A stretch of DNA of 64,000 nt from G963691885 sp963691885 (GTDB lineage: Bacteria > Pseudomonadota > Alphaproteobacteria > UBA8366 > Aestuariispiraceae): the NCBI GenBank assembly GCA_963691885.1, contig OY829843.1, positions 2,728,001-2,792,000 of the forward strand. Direction: 5' to 3'. The position numbers and the translations under genes were made by a program. Positions 44,185-53,260 of the stretch are shown one piece after another. The notes beneath the pieces were generated by a model, which was not told where the DNA came from, did not search any database, and was given only the letters and a program-made list of their open reading frames with translations. Each line of letters starts with the position of its first letter. Position 1 is the stretch's first letter.

Positions 44185-45557
44185 GACTTTTCCTCCGGGT
44201 TGGCGGGCTCTTCGACCTCGGCGCTTTCGAGCGGCAACAGGCGGTTCACCATGGCGATATCCGTATCCAGAACAAGGCGCAGAGCCTCGTTAACCTGATC
44301 GACGGTGACCGCGCCGATCCGTTCCGGCCATTGTTCAATATCGTCGATTGTCTGCCCGGATGTGATAGCGGACCCAAAGATGCGCGCTATCCCTGAGAAG
44401 CTGTCCTTTGCGAATTCGGCGCTGTCCTGGAGCCTGATAATCGCGCGGGCGACGTCATCTTCGCTGACACCTTCGGTAATCAGGCGCTCAATTTCAGCCT
44501 CCATTGCCTCGCTGGCTGTGTCCAGCGATTGGCCCGGCGCCGGTGCAACGTAGAGACCAAAAGAACCCGGACCACGGCCGTCACCCCAATACCAGGCGCC
44601 GGCCGAGCTGGCGACTTTCTGATCAACGACGAGGGCGCTGTACAGGATACTTGTAGACCCCCCGCTCAGGATTTCGGAGAGGACTTCCAGCGGATAAGCG
44701 TGTTCGGATTTGTCATAGATATGAGAGGGTGCACGATATCGCTTTGACCATGACGGCTCGCGGACATTGGCGTCGCGCAACTCCACCGTCTGACTGACAA
44801 GGCGGGTCGGCTCTATCCATTTAACGGGTTCGGGCAGGGGCCGTGCGACGATAACGCCATAGTATTTCTCCGCTAATGGCAGGACCTCTGCCAGGGTAAC
44901 GTCTCCCGCAATGACGAGGGTCGCATTATTGGGGGCGTACCAGGTGTCGTAAAATGCCTTGAGGTCCTCAACCGTGATGTCGCGAATCTCATGTTCCCAA
45001 CCGATGATGGGACGACCATAGGGATGGTTCATATAGAATGAGGCCATTGCCTGTTCGCGCAGGCGCGAGCCGGGCGAGTTGTCGGTTCTGGTCCGACGTT
45101 CTTCCAGAACGACGTTGCGTTCGGTCTCGGTTTCGGCCTCCTCAATGATCAGATTGCGCATCCGGTCAGATTCCAGCTCCATAACCAGGTCCAGGCGATC
45201 CTTCGCAATGCTCTGGAAATAGCCGGTGTAGTCCAGGGAGGTGAAGGCATTCTCCTGGCCGCCGTTGCGGGCAACAATCTCTGAAAACTGGCCGTTTGGA
45301 TATTTGGGTGTGCCTTTGAACATCAGATGTTCAAGGAAATGTGCGATTCCAGATTTACCCTGGGGTTCGTCAACCGACCCGACCTTGTACCAAACCATGT
45401 GTGTCACAACCGGCGCGCTGTGTTTGGGGATGACGATGACCTTCATGCCATTATCGAGCGTTGCCGTTTCCGGGTTGAAAATGCCGGCGATTGCGGGCGA
45501 CCCGACAAACAAGAAGGCAACAGCGGCAAAGATCAATCGATGCAATTTCAAGATCAT
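44181..45557 (-). CDS. M16-family zinc peptidase, active subunit
   Basis: 458 residues, exported (signal peptide ending SPAIA-G at residue 24). The inverted zinc motif HFLEH is at residues ~71-75, and the downstream Glu-rich helix EEAETETERNVVLEERR supplies the third ligand. It forms a probable heterodimer with the following inactive subunit, the usual arrangement of periplasmic M16 pairs in alphaproteobacteria. Substrate unknown. Confidence 0.94.
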   Translation of the reverse strand: MILKLHRLIFAAVAFLFVGSPAIAGIFNPETATLDNGMKVIVIPKHSAPVVTHMVWYKVGSVDEPQGKSGIAHFLEHLMFKGTPKYPNGQFSEIVARNGGQENAFTSLDYTGYFQSIAKDRLDLVMELESDRMRNLIIEEAETETERNVVLEERRTRTDNSPGSRLREQAMASFYMNHPYGRPIIGWEHEIRDITVEDLKAFYDTWYAPNNATLVIAGDVTLAEVLPLAEKYYGVIVARPLPEPVKWIEPTRLVSQTVELRDANVREPSWSKRYRAPSHIYDKSEHAYPLEVLSEILSGGSTSILYSALVVDQKVASSAGAWYWGDGRGPGSFGLYVAPAPGQSLDTASEAMEAEIERLITEGVSEDDVARAIIRLQDSAEFAKDSFSGIARIFGSAITSGQTIDDIEQWPERIGAVTVDQVNEALRLVLDTDIAMVNRLLPLESAEVEEPANPEEKS

Positions 45558-45750
45558 AACAGTCCCTTATATCCCAATATTTCGTGCCGGCGCTGGTGCA
45601 CCCACGCGCTGTATAAATATAGCGCTCTCTATGGCGAGTTTAAGGCACTGACACAGAGAATTTGTCTGAACTTTACGTGACATGGGGTCACAGTGCCGCG
45701 CAACAGGGCGGTCCGTTCAATCCTGCCGTGGGTCGTATCTGAAAACCGGA

Positions 45751-46338
45751 CTAGAAGGGCCACTCAAAAAGCGGTTGTTCCTGTTCTGTCGCGATGGTGG
45801 GGGTTTCGCCCTCAGTTACGGGGATGCCGAGGCTGGCATTTTCCTGCAACCGCCGGGCCTCTTCCCTGGCATCGACAATGGCACCCGGTTCCGGCTCATC
45901 CCGCCAGAAGACAAGATCATCCACAAAGCCCTGGGATTCCTCGGCCAGTGCGGCACTTTCGTCATTCACGATCGTGCGGATATTGGGATTGGCATTCAGG
46001 GCTTTCGCCTGTGTCAGCAGCGCAACCTCGCTGGGGGATTGACCAGCGGCAATTTTCTGCTGCGCGACGCGTTCTGTCTGGCGCGGCGTCAGGTTCTGGC
46101 CGATCAACGCGTCTTTCGCAGTGTTTCGGGGCGTGACCCGGTTCAACTGGTTCTCACCCGGTTTCGGGGGGCGCAGTGCAAAATTGGGGGGCAAAGACAA
46201 AGGGGCACGTTTGACGACGGTGAATTCATCCGGCCCTTCTTTTTCAAAGCCCAGCACTTCACCGACGCCGCCACTGCATCCAGCCAGCGCAGCCCCTGCC
46301 AGGATGAGAAATCCAAATTTTGTTGCCGTACGTTTCAT
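45751..46338 (-). CDS. DUF3035 lipoprotein (probable BamF)
   Basis: 195 residues. Signal peptide with lipobox LAGC (ILAGAALAGCSGG), then a proline-rich stretch LSLPPNFALRPPKPGE characteristic of DUF3035, a family annotated in alphaproteobacteria as BamF, a subunit of the outer membrane beta-barrel assembly machine (from memory). ATG 46338 puts the signal peptide at the N-terminus, so the longer in-frame start at 46374 is rejected. Lies directly after lspA, whose product cleaves such lipoproteins. Confidence 0.85.
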   Translation of the reverse strand: MKRTATKFGFLILAGAALAGCSGGVGEVLGFEKEGPDEFTVVKRAPLSLPPNFALRPPKPGENQLNRVTPRNTAKDALIGQNLTPRQTERVAQQKIAAGQSPSEVALLTQAKALNANPNIRTIVNDESAALAEESQGFVDDLVFWRDEPEPGAIVDAREEARRLQENASLGIPVTEGETPTIATEQEQPLFEWPF

Positions 46339-46410
46339 GGCCCAATTCCTTCTGCCCGAAACAAAGGTAAACATCTAATGTTCAACAGTGTTTTTGACTT
46401 TTCTTTCAGT

Positions 46411-46929
46411 TTACCCCGGTTCGTCCGATTTGTGAAACATCCCTTCAAACAGGATCATGCCGACGCCAATCACAATCGCCGCATCGGCGATATTGAATGC
46501 CGGCCAGTGATAGCCTATCACGTGAAAATCCAGAAAATCGGCGACGGCACCGAATCGGACCCGGTCGATCACATTGGCCAGTGCCCCGCCAATCACAACC
46601 CCAAGGGAAAGGGCCAGATACGGTGTCTCTGCCCGCCGCATCCAGACGAACAAACCAATCGAGATGGCAACTGCCAATGCCGAGAGCAGCCAGGGTCCAT
46701 AAGGACTGTCATTGCTCAGAAGCCCGAAGCTGACCCCGCGGTTCCAGACCATAACCAGATTGAAGAACCCGGTCACTTCGATCACCTGTGGCGGGTTCAT
46801 CACATATTCCAGAACAACCCATTTTGAGAGCTGATCAGCAATGAAAATGGCCGCCGCCAGGAAAAGCCCGTTTCTGACCACCCGGCTGTCTGCCCGAACC
46901 ATGACCGCTCCCGTATGTTGATCTGACAT
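46411..46929 (-). CDS. lspA: Lipoprotein signal peptidase II
   Basis: Aspartic protease of the inner membrane that cleaves lipoprotein signal peptides. 172 residues, four membrane segments; conserved N-VWN-RGVSFGL, GGALANVIDRVRFGAVADFLDF and FNIADAAIVIG, with both catalytic Asp. It follows ileS by 27 bases, the usual ileS-lspA pair. Confidence 0.97.
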   Translation of the reverse strand: MSDQHTGAVMVRADSRVVRNGLFLAAAIFIADQLSKWVVLEYVMNPPQVIEVTGFFNLVMVWNRGVSFGLLSNDSPYGPWLLSALAVAISIGLFVWMRRAETPYLALSLGVVIGGALANVIDRVRFGAVADFLDFHVIGYHWPAFNIADAAIVIGVGMILFEGMFHKSDEPG

Positions 46930-46956
46930 CGCAGGTAAGCGCCTGTCTGCCCGAAT

Positions 46957-49833
46957 TCAAGCAGCGTTAGGAATTTGAGCCTTCACCGCATCGGCGCACC
47001 GACCGCAGGTACCGGGCACATCCGGGTCCAGACCGACATCGGGAAGGACCTTCCAACAGCGTTCACATTTATTGCCCTCGGCCATGCCGACTGTCACCGC
47101 GACATCGGCAATGGCCTGGATGCGGAATGCCTCTTCCGGTGCGGCGTCAGTGACGAGTTTAGCGTCAGATGTGATGCAGATCTCTGCCAGATCCGCCCCT
47201 TTCAGGGTTTCAGCGATACTTGGTGAGACGTGGATGGTCGGGTTGGCCTGCAGGCTGGCCCCGATCCGCTTTTCTTTGCGTTCAATTTCCAATGCGCCGA
47301 GTACGACGGTACGGACATCACGAATGGTGTCCCATTTGGCTGCCAGTTCCGGGGCGGTCCAGCTTTCAGGCACATCCGGGAATTGCCGCAGATGGACAGA
47401 GTTGTCTGGTGCGGTTCCGGTTCTGGCCAGCCAGGCTTCTTCAGTGGTGAAGCTGAGGATCGGGGCCAGCCATGCCGTCAGACAAGAGAACAGATGATCC
47501 AGCACTGTCAGGCAGGCCCGGCGTTCCAGACTGTCTTCCCGGTCGCAATAGATGCTGTCTTTACGGATATCAAAATACAGCGCCGAAAGGTCCAGTGTGC
47601 AGAAATCATGCAATTCCCGGAAAACTTTGTGGAAGTCGTAGTTTTGCATGCATTTGCGAACAGTGACGTCCAGTTCCTGGATCCGGTGCAACATCAGGCG
47701 TTCCAGTTCTGGCATATCGGCGGCGTCGACCCGTTGGTTCGGGTCAAAGTAATGCAGACTGCCCAACAACCAGCGCAATGTGTTGCGGAAACGGCGGTAA
47801 TAATCGGTGATCTGTTTCAGGGTGGCTTCACCGACACGAAGGTCGTTGTAGTAATCTTCGAACACGACCCAAAGCCGCAGGATTTCTGCGCCGTATTTGT
47901 CGTTCACTTCCTGTGGAACAACCTGATTGCCCTTGGACTTGGACATCTTGGTTCCGTCCTGGGCCATGATGAAGCCGTGGGTCAAAACAGCGTCATAGGG
48001 CGCTCGGCACCGTGTTCCCGATCCTTCCAGAAGCGAAGAATGGAACCAGCCACGATGCTGGTCGGTCCCTTCCAGATAGAGGGAGGCCGGCCATTGCAAA
48101 TCATCGCGCGCTTCCAGCACGAAGGCGTGTGTTGAGCCACTGTCGAACCAGACATCGACCACGTCGCGCACCTGTTCAAAGTCATCGGCGTCATAATCAT
48201 TGCCGAGGAAACGCTGCGGCGGAGATGAGAACCAGGCATCTGCCCCTTCAAGACGGAACGCCTCAACAATCCGGTCGACAACACTTTGATCCCGCAGCGG
48301 TTCACCCGTTGTTTTATTGACGAAGACAGGGATCGGCACACCCCAGCTGCGCTGGCGGGAGATACACCAGTCCGGGCGCCCCTCGATCATGGAATAGAGG
48401 CGGTTCTTGCCCTGTGGCGGGTAGAAGGCCGTCTGATCGATGGCATCCAGCGCTGTTTTCCGCAGGCCGGTCGACTCCATGGAGATAAACCACTGGGCTG
48501 TGTTGCGGAAGATCAGCGGGGCCTTGGATCGCCAGGAATGCGGATAGGAATGGCGCAAGGTCCCTTTGGCCAAGAGGCCACCAGCGATGGCCAGCTCGCG
48601 AAGGACAGACCCGTTTGCGTCACCTTCTTTACCTTCAGGGGTCAGCACGCATTTCCCGGCGAAGACCGGAACATGGTCATAGAAAACCCCGTCTTCCCCG
48701 ACGGTTCTGGGAACCTCGATCCCGTTTGCCATGCCAAGCTGCCAGTCATCGGCACCGTGACCCGGGGCGATATGGACAAAGCCCGTACCGGCATCATCGG
48801 TCACGAATTCGGCACTGAGCACCGGGACATCGTAATCATATCCGCCATCGGCCTCCGCATGGCCGCGCCAGGGATGCGAGCACAGCGTGCCAACGATATC
48901 CGCACCTTTTAGGTTGGATAGGATGGTATGGCCGTCGATCTTCGCCGTTTCACAGACAGCATCGACCAGAGCCTTGGCCAGGACCAGTTTTTCGCCGATT
49001 TCCGCGCGGCTGCCCTCTGCAACAGAGGTAACTTCAACAACGCAATAGTCGAAATCTTCATGGGCGGCGACGGCGCGGTTGCCGGGCATGGTCCAGGGGG
49101 TTGTTGTCCAGATGACGACCTTTGCGCCTTCGAGGGCCGGATTCTTTGCCGAGATGACCGGGAACTTAACCCAGATCATGGTCGACTTATGCTCCATATA
49201 CTCGACTTCGGCCTCGGCCAGTGCGGTCTTCTCCACAATTGACCACATAACCGGTTTCGCGCCTTTAAACAGCGACCCGTTCATCAGGAACTTGCCGATT
49301 TCCTTGGCGATCTGCGCCTCGGCCGGATAGGCCATGGTGGTATAGGGGTTCTCCCAATCACCCAATACGCCCAGACGTTTGAACTCCTCCCGCTGGATGT
49401 TGATCCAGTGATCGGCAAATTCGCGGCATTCCTTGCGGAACTCGTCGATGGCAACCTCGTCCTTGTTCAGACCCTTGGCGCGATACTGTTCCTCGATCTT
49501 CCACTCGATCGGCAGGCCGTGACAATCCCAGCCCGGCACGTAGTTCGCGTCTTTGCCCATCATCTGTTGGGACCGGTTGATGATGTCTTTCAGGATTTTG
49601 TTAAGCGCATGGCCGATATGCAGATGGCCGTTCGCATAGGGAGGGCCGTCATGCAGGATGAATTTCTCGCGGCCTTTAGAGCTTTCGCGCAACTGTTTCC
49701 AGAGGTCGATCTTGGCCCATCTTTCCAGGATTTCCGGTTCCTTGGTGGGCAGGCCACCGCGCATCGGAAACTCCGTCTGCGGCAGATTGATCGTCGGTCG
49801 ATAGTCGGGCAGGTCTGATGTCTGTTCGGTCAT
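46957..49833 (-). CDS. ileS: Isoleucyl-tRNA synthetase
   Basis: Charges tRNA-Ile. 958 residues: class I HIGH motif in GHLHIGHALNKIL (~73), the CP1 editing domain with WTTTPWTMPGN, the KMSKS loop GTKMSKSKGNQ (~628), anticodon-binding domain, and a C-terminal zinc finger CERCWK...CGRC. The frame extends to 49926, but ATG 49833 (MTEQTSD) is the expected start, with TGGAAA upstream. A leader of about 240 bases precedes it, holding a possible leader peptide and two hairpins. Confidence 0.98.
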   Translation of the reverse strand: MTEQTSDLPDYRPTINLPQTEFPMRGGLPTKEPEILERWAKIDLWKQLRESSKGREKFILHDGPPYANGHLHIGHALNKILKDIINRSQQMMGKDANYVPGWDCHGLPIEWKIEEQYRAKGLNKDEVAIDEFRKECREFADHWINIQREEFKRLGVLGDWENPYTTMAYPAEAQIAKEIGKFLMNGSLFKGAKPVMWSIVEKTALAEAEVEYMEHKSTMIWVKFPVISAKNPALEGAKVVIWTTTPWTMPGNRAVAAHEDFDYCVVEVTSVAEGSRAEIGEKLVLAKALVDAVCETAKIDGHTILSNLKGADIVGTLCSHPWRGHAEADGGYDYDVPVLSAEFVTDDAGTGFVHIAPGHGADDWQLGMANGIEVPRTVGEDGVFYDHVPVFAGKCVLTPEGKEGDANGSVLRELAIAGGLLAKGTLRHSYPHSWRSKAPLIFRNTAQWFISMESTGLRKTALDAIDQTAFYPPQGKNRLYSMIEGRPDWCISRQRSWGVPIPVFVNKTTGEPLRDQSVVDRIVEAFRLEGADAWFSSPPQRFLGNDYDADDFEQVRDVVDVWFDSGSTHAFVLEARDDLQWPASLYLEGTDQHRGWFHSSLLEGSGTRCRAPYDAVLTHGFIMAQDGTKMSKSKGNQVVPQEVNDKYGAEILRLWVVFEDYYNDLRVGEATLKQITDYYRRFRNTLRWLLGSLHYFDPNQRVDAADMPELERLMLHRIQELDVTVRKCMQNYDFHKVFRELHDFCTLDLSALYFDIRKDSIYCDREDSLERRACLTVLDHLFSCLTAWLAPILSFTTEEAWLARTGTAPDNSVHLRQFPDVPESWTAPELAAKWDTIRDVRTVVLGALEIERKEKRIGASLQANPTIHVSPSIAETLKGADLAEICITSDAKLVTDAAPEEAFRIQAIADVAVTVGMAEGNKCERCWKVLPDVGLDPDVPGTCGRCADAVKAQIPNAA

Positions 49834-49840
49834 TGTATTT

Positions 49841-49865
49841 CCATTTTGGCGTCCTCCCAAAATGG
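49841..49865 (-). promoter_or_regulatory. Hairpin just before the ileS start
   Basis: CCATTTTGG (49841-49849) and CCAAAATGG (49857-49865), a perfect nine-pair stem with a seven-base loop; the loop on the transcript reads GAGGACG. The stem ends seven bases before the ileS ATG, so it could control ribosome access. Confidence 0.5.
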
Positions 49866-49973
49866 GGACGCTGGTACGGTCTAAATCTAGGATATCGTCT
49901 GGTCGCTGGACGTCGCGTTCCAGCATCGCTCGGGGTCGCTTGCACGCCTTTCATCAGGGCTCAGCAGACCCGT

Positions 49974-50002
49974 CCCGGCACCCGCATCAAAGCAGGGCCG
50001 GG
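49974..50002 (-). promoter_or_regulatory. Strong hairpin in the ileS leader
   Basis: CCCGGC-A-CCCGC (49974-49985) pairs with GCAGG-GCCGGG (49992-50002), eleven pairs with one bulge and a six-base loop. The stop codon of the candidate leader peptide lies in the loop. No T run follows, so it is not a plain terminator. Confidence 0.5.
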
Positions 50003-50055
50003 CCCATAATTCGATGGTGCCGCGCTATCATCGTGTCGCGTCGTATTTCAAGCAT
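49987..50055 (-). CDS. Candidate ileS leader peptide (22 residues)
   Basis: ATG 50055 lies about 20 bases after the predicted transcription start and opens MLEIRRDTMIARHHRIMGP followed by ALL, then TGA at 49987-49989. Three of 22 codons are Ile: ATA, ATA, ATT, the first two rare in GC-rich genomes; two rare CGA Arg codons are also present. The weak ribosome binding site is GAAGAG. Ribosomes starved for Ile-tRNA would stall upstream of the hairpin at 49974-50002. Leader-peptide function is an inference. Confidence 0.4.
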   Translation of the reverse strand: MLEIRRDTMIARHHRIMGPALL

Positions 50056-50082
50056 GGTCAGAGCTCTTCTAAATTTGGCGCG

Positions 50083-50111
50083 ATCCTAGTTTTGTGGCGG
50101 GTCGCGGTCAA
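50083..50111 (-). promoter_or_regulatory. Promoter of the ileS transcript
   Basis: On the minus strand TTGACC (-35, 50106-50111), a 17-base spacer, and TAGGAT (-10, 50083-50088). Predicted start near 50076, giving a 5' leader of about 240 bases before ileS. It lies in the gap between ileS and ribF. Confidence 0.65.
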
Positions 50112-50150
50112 GGTTTCCTTGGCAGTATGCGATGCTGTATCGCCCTTCGC

Positions 50151-51104
50151 TTACCCGCCTGCCGCGCGGGTCTGAAGAATGCGTCTTGCGACCAGACAGT
50201 CATGGGCGATCTGGTCCTTCATCGCGTCGATATCGGGAAACTTTTTGTCAGCCCGCACAAACTCGATCAGGGCGACGCGCAAATACTTGCCGTATAGATC
50301 GCCGTCGAAATCGAAGACAAAGGTTTCAAACAACTCGCTGTCGCCATTGACGGTCGGGCGGCGGCCGAAATAGCCCGCCCCGTCATGCCAGCTCGTCCCT
50401 TCGCCGGGTGATGCCTCAAACCCCGCACGGACGGCGTATATTCCGTCGGCGGGTCGTACAAGGTCACCCAGATCGAGGTTTGCCGTGGGAAAGCCGATGG
50501 TTCGGCCCAGCTGTTGGCCCTTTTCAACGGTTCCTTCCACCTCAAACGGACGACCAAGCAGGGCGGCGGCCTGGCCGGGGTTGCCGCGCCGCAAATAGTC
50601 GCGAATGCGGGTTGAGGAGTAGATGATCCCGTCATGGGATGCTTCCGGATCGATTGTCGTGACCGGAATATTGCCATGACTTCTGATCAGGTCCGGTGTT
50701 CCGGTCCGGCCTTTTCCAAAACAGAAATCATAGCCGACGACCACATGCTGGGCACCAAGGTCTTCGCGCAAAATCCGGTCAATGAAATCCTCTGCTGTCA
50801 TGGCGGCGAGATCGGCGTTGAACGCCATCACAACCAGGCCATCGACGGCCAAGGCCTCAATATAATGGGCTTTGTTGCGCAGATCTGTCAGGCGAAACGG
50901 TCCGCCCTCGTTGCGGCCAAAGAAACTGCGGGGATGGGGTTCGAAGGTGAGGACAAGAAGCGGTGCCTTGAGCGAGTCGGCCAGTTCCCGTGCCTGCCCG
51001 ATGACGGCTTGATGCCCCCGATGCACACCATCAAAATTGCCCAGCACGACGACCCCGTTCTTCAGATCAGGGTCCAGTTTAATCGGGCTGTGATGGATCT
51101 GCAT
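50151..51104 (-). CDS. ribF: Bifunctional riboflavin kinase / FAD synthetase
   Basis: Makes FMN and FAD from riboflavin. 317 residues: adenylyltransferase domain with VLGNFDGVHRGHQAVI and the C-terminal kinase domain with GRTIGFPTANLDL. Often lies just upstream of ileS and lspA, as here. Supplies the flavin used by SdhA, AzoR and the thiol enzymes encoded nearby. Confidence 0.97.
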   Translation of the reverse strand: MQIHHSPIKLDPDLKNGVVVLGNFDGVHRGHQAVIGQARELADSLKAPLLVLTFEPHPRSFFGRNEGGPFRLTDLRNKAHYIEALAVDGLVVMAFNADLAAMTAEDFIDRILREDLGAQHVVVGYDFCFGKGRTGTPDLIRSHGNIPVTTIDPEASHDGIIYSSTRIRDYLRRGNPGQAAALLGRPFEVEGTVEKGQQLGRTIGFPTANLDLGDLVRPADGIYAVRAGFEASPGEGTSWHDGAGYFGRRPTVNGDSELFETFVFDFDGDLYGKYLRVALIEFVRADKKFPDIDAMKDQIAHDCLVARRILQTRAAGG

Positions 51105-51169
51105 GAAACCGGCTCATTCTCATGGATGAATCGGCACCGCCAAAGCAGCAGCGGCGCCGTTGCCGGAGT

Positions 51170-51622
51170 TTATATATCGTCGCGGGACCTTACCATCATT
51201 TTGGCAATACCGTCACAGACAAGGTTGCCACCAACTGAGGCGGTCGTCTTGCAGATCAGACGCTTCTTCTCGGGGATCAACTCGATGATCGTCGCGCGTG
51301 CCTCCACCGTATCACCGGCGCGAACCGGGGCCAGAAACTTGAGATCCTGTGACAGATAGATACAGCCGGGACCGGGCATCTTTGTCCCAAGGACGGTCGA
51401 AATCAGACTGGCGGTCAACATGCCGTGCGCGATGCGGCCCTTGAAGATCGTGTCCTTCGCAAATTCCTGGTTCACGTGAACCGGGTTCATATCGCCAGTC
51501 ACACCGGAAAACAGCACGATGTCAGCCTCGGTGATGGTCTTGGCAAAAACCGCCGACATGCCGACGCTGAGATCTTCGAAAAAGTAGCCGCTGATTTCTT
51601 CATGCAGCAATGAGTTATCCAT
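51170..51622 (-). CDS. MaoC-family (R)-specific enoyl-CoA hydratase-like protein
   Basis: 150 residues, hot-dog fold, with the hydratase signature FSGVTGDMNPVHVNQEFA (catalytic Asp/His) and FKGRIAHGML. Likely hydrates 2-enoyl-CoA. The ORF may be read from a TTG at 51640, but GGGGAAGG sits just before the ATG at 51622, so that is the start. Between ribF and an amidase, with no other fatty-acid genes nearby. Confidence 0.9.
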   Translation of the reverse strand: MDNSLLHEEISGYFFEDLSVGMSAVFAKTITEADIVLFSGVTGDMNPVHVNQEFAKDTIFKGRIAHGMLTASLISTVLGTKMPGPGCIYLSQDLKFLAPVRAGDTVEARATIIELIPEKKRLICKTTASVGGNLVCDGIAKMMVRSRDDI

Positions 51623-51752
51623 TATCTTTCCTTCCCCCAAAGGTCGTTCGCGTGATTTTCACGCAATGCAACATAGATTTGTTGCAGCGCAAGATAGCGA
51701 GATGACAACCCCTGTGCAAGCCAACGGCCAAGTCGTAGGGGTTTACCATCCG

Positions 51753-53153
51753 TTATTGGGGTGATTTCGGGTCAATCGGGTCTGTTGAAATGCCGGTCGC
51801 TTTCTGGAAATGATGCGCAAAACCAAGCAATTGGCCGTCGCCGCGGGGCCTTGCAACAATTTGCAGGCCGACCGGGAGGCCGCTTTTGGTAAAGCCGCAG
51901 GGAACAGAGATGCTGGGGCAGGATGTGCAGGTGATGGCATAGGCGATTCCCAGCCAATCGATGTAATTGTCGAATTTGTGGCCGTTTACCTCATCAATAT
52001 ATCGGATATCCACGTCGAAGGGCGGCACCAGGGCAGTTGGACATACCAACAGATCATACCCGCCGAAAAATGCAGCGGTATCGGACACCAATTGGGCCCG
52101 GTCGCGATGGGCCTGTCCCAGATCGTCCAGGTTCATCGCCATGCCTTTTTCGATGTTCCAGATCACATCGGGTTTCAGCTGATCACGATGGTCGCGCAAT
52201 TTGGTGGCATGGCTGGTTACAAAGATCTCGGCGCGTAGGGCCTGAAAGATATCGCGGGTGCCCGAAAAATCCGGGCAGTCAGCCTCAACCTCGGCACCCA
52301 TGTCCCGAAAATGGACAAGGGCCGCCTCACAAATATCGCGTACTTCCTGATCGACCGGTAGGAAACCCAGATCGGGTGACCAGGCGACGCGTTTTGGCGG
52401 GGCGGAATTCTGAACTTGGTCAAAATACGAAACCGATGGCTCGGGCCGGGAAATCGGGTCCTCAATATGAACGCCTGTCATCGCGTCCAGCAGAAGGGCA
52501 ATATCTTCGACCGTGCGGGCCATCGGTCCGTCGACCGACATCGTGTCATAGGGGTTGCTCAGTGATTTACGGGCAACGGTTCCGGGGCTGGACCTCATGC
52601 CCACAACATTACAGAAACTGGCTGGCGTTCTAAGTGAGCCGCCGAGGTCGGAACCACTGGCAAGCCAGGTCATTCCGGTCGCAAGCGCGACAGCCGAACC
52701 GCCGCTGGACCCGGCACAGGTCTTGTCAGTGTTCCAGGGATTGCGCGTTTTGCCAAACACCTCGTTGAACGTGTTCGCGCCGGCACCGAATTCGGGGGTG
52801 TTCGATTTGGAGGTAACGATTGCCCCGCGTTCTTCCAATCTTTCAACCAGAATGTCGGATCGTTCGGGGACCAGATTAGCAAAGAGCGGGGATCCATAGG
52901 TGCTGCGAACACCCGCGACCTCTGTCAGGTCCTTGATTGCAGTGGGGATGCCGCCCAGCATTGTGCCGTCAACATCCACCTTGGCGGCATGTTCGCGGGC
53001 GCGTTCCGGGCAAAGGGTGGGAAGCGCATTGACTGGCCCATCGACAGCCTCAATACGGTCGAAGGCGGCGTCGACGAGTTCCAGCGGCGTGACCTCCCGC
53101 TTTTTGAGAAGCGCCCGAACAGCGGTTGCGGTCATTGAGGTCAGTTCGCTCAT
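51753..53153 (-). CDS. Amidase-signature family hydrolase
   Basis: 466 residues. Catalytic triad visible: Lys in IPTAIKDLTEVAG, the cis-Ser and nucleophile Ser in SSGGSAVALATGM and SDLGGSLRTPA. The GatA-like motif set is complete but no GatB or GatC is nearby, so it is a stand-alone amidase of unknown substrate. Two ATGs are adjacent (53156 and 53153); AGGAG is better spaced for the second. Divergent from the CobW gene. Confidence 0.92.
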   Translation of the reverse strand: MSELTSMTATAVRALLKKREVTPLELVDAAFDRIEAVDGPVNALPTLCPERAREHAAKVDVDGTMLGGIPTAIKDLTEVAGVRSTYGSPLFANLVPERSDILVERLEERGAIVTSKSNTPEFGAGANTFNEVFGKTRNPWNTDKTCAGSSGGSAVALATGMTWLASGSDLGGSLRTPASFCNVVGMRSSPGTVARKSLSNPYDTMSVDGPMARTVEDIALLLDAMTGVHIEDPISRPEPSVSYFDQVQNSAPPKRVAWSPDLGFLPVDQEVRDICEAALVHFRDMGAEVEADCPDFSGTRDIFQALRAEIFVTSHATKLRDHRDQLKPDVIWNIEKGMAMNLDDLGQAHRDRAQLVSDTAAFFGGYDLLVCPTALVPPFDVDIRYIDEVNGHKFDNYIDWLGIAYAITCTSCPSISVPCGFTKSGLPVGLQIVARPRGDGQLLGFAHHFQKATGISTDPIDPKSPQ

Positions 53154-53260
53154 CATACTCTCCTGCTATAAAAACCCGTTGCATCAGATTTCGTTTTTGC
53201 CTTTCTGATCGCAAGCGCCTATCTCTTTTGGGCGATTTGAGCAAGCGGAGGGTTCAGTAA

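Noticed and set aside
45682..46827. 381-codon plus-strand frame over the DUF3035 and lspA genes
   Set aside because: Antisense to two clear genes and to their spacer; residues match no family and no ribosome binding site is present.
47230..48135. 301-codon plus-strand frame inside ileS
   Set aside because: Antisense to the conserved anticodon-binding part of ileS; no motifs.
49834..50111. T-box riboswitch upstream of ileS
   Set aside because: No T-box sequence (AGGGUGGNACCGCG) and no terminator with T run; T-boxes are not expected in proteobacteria.
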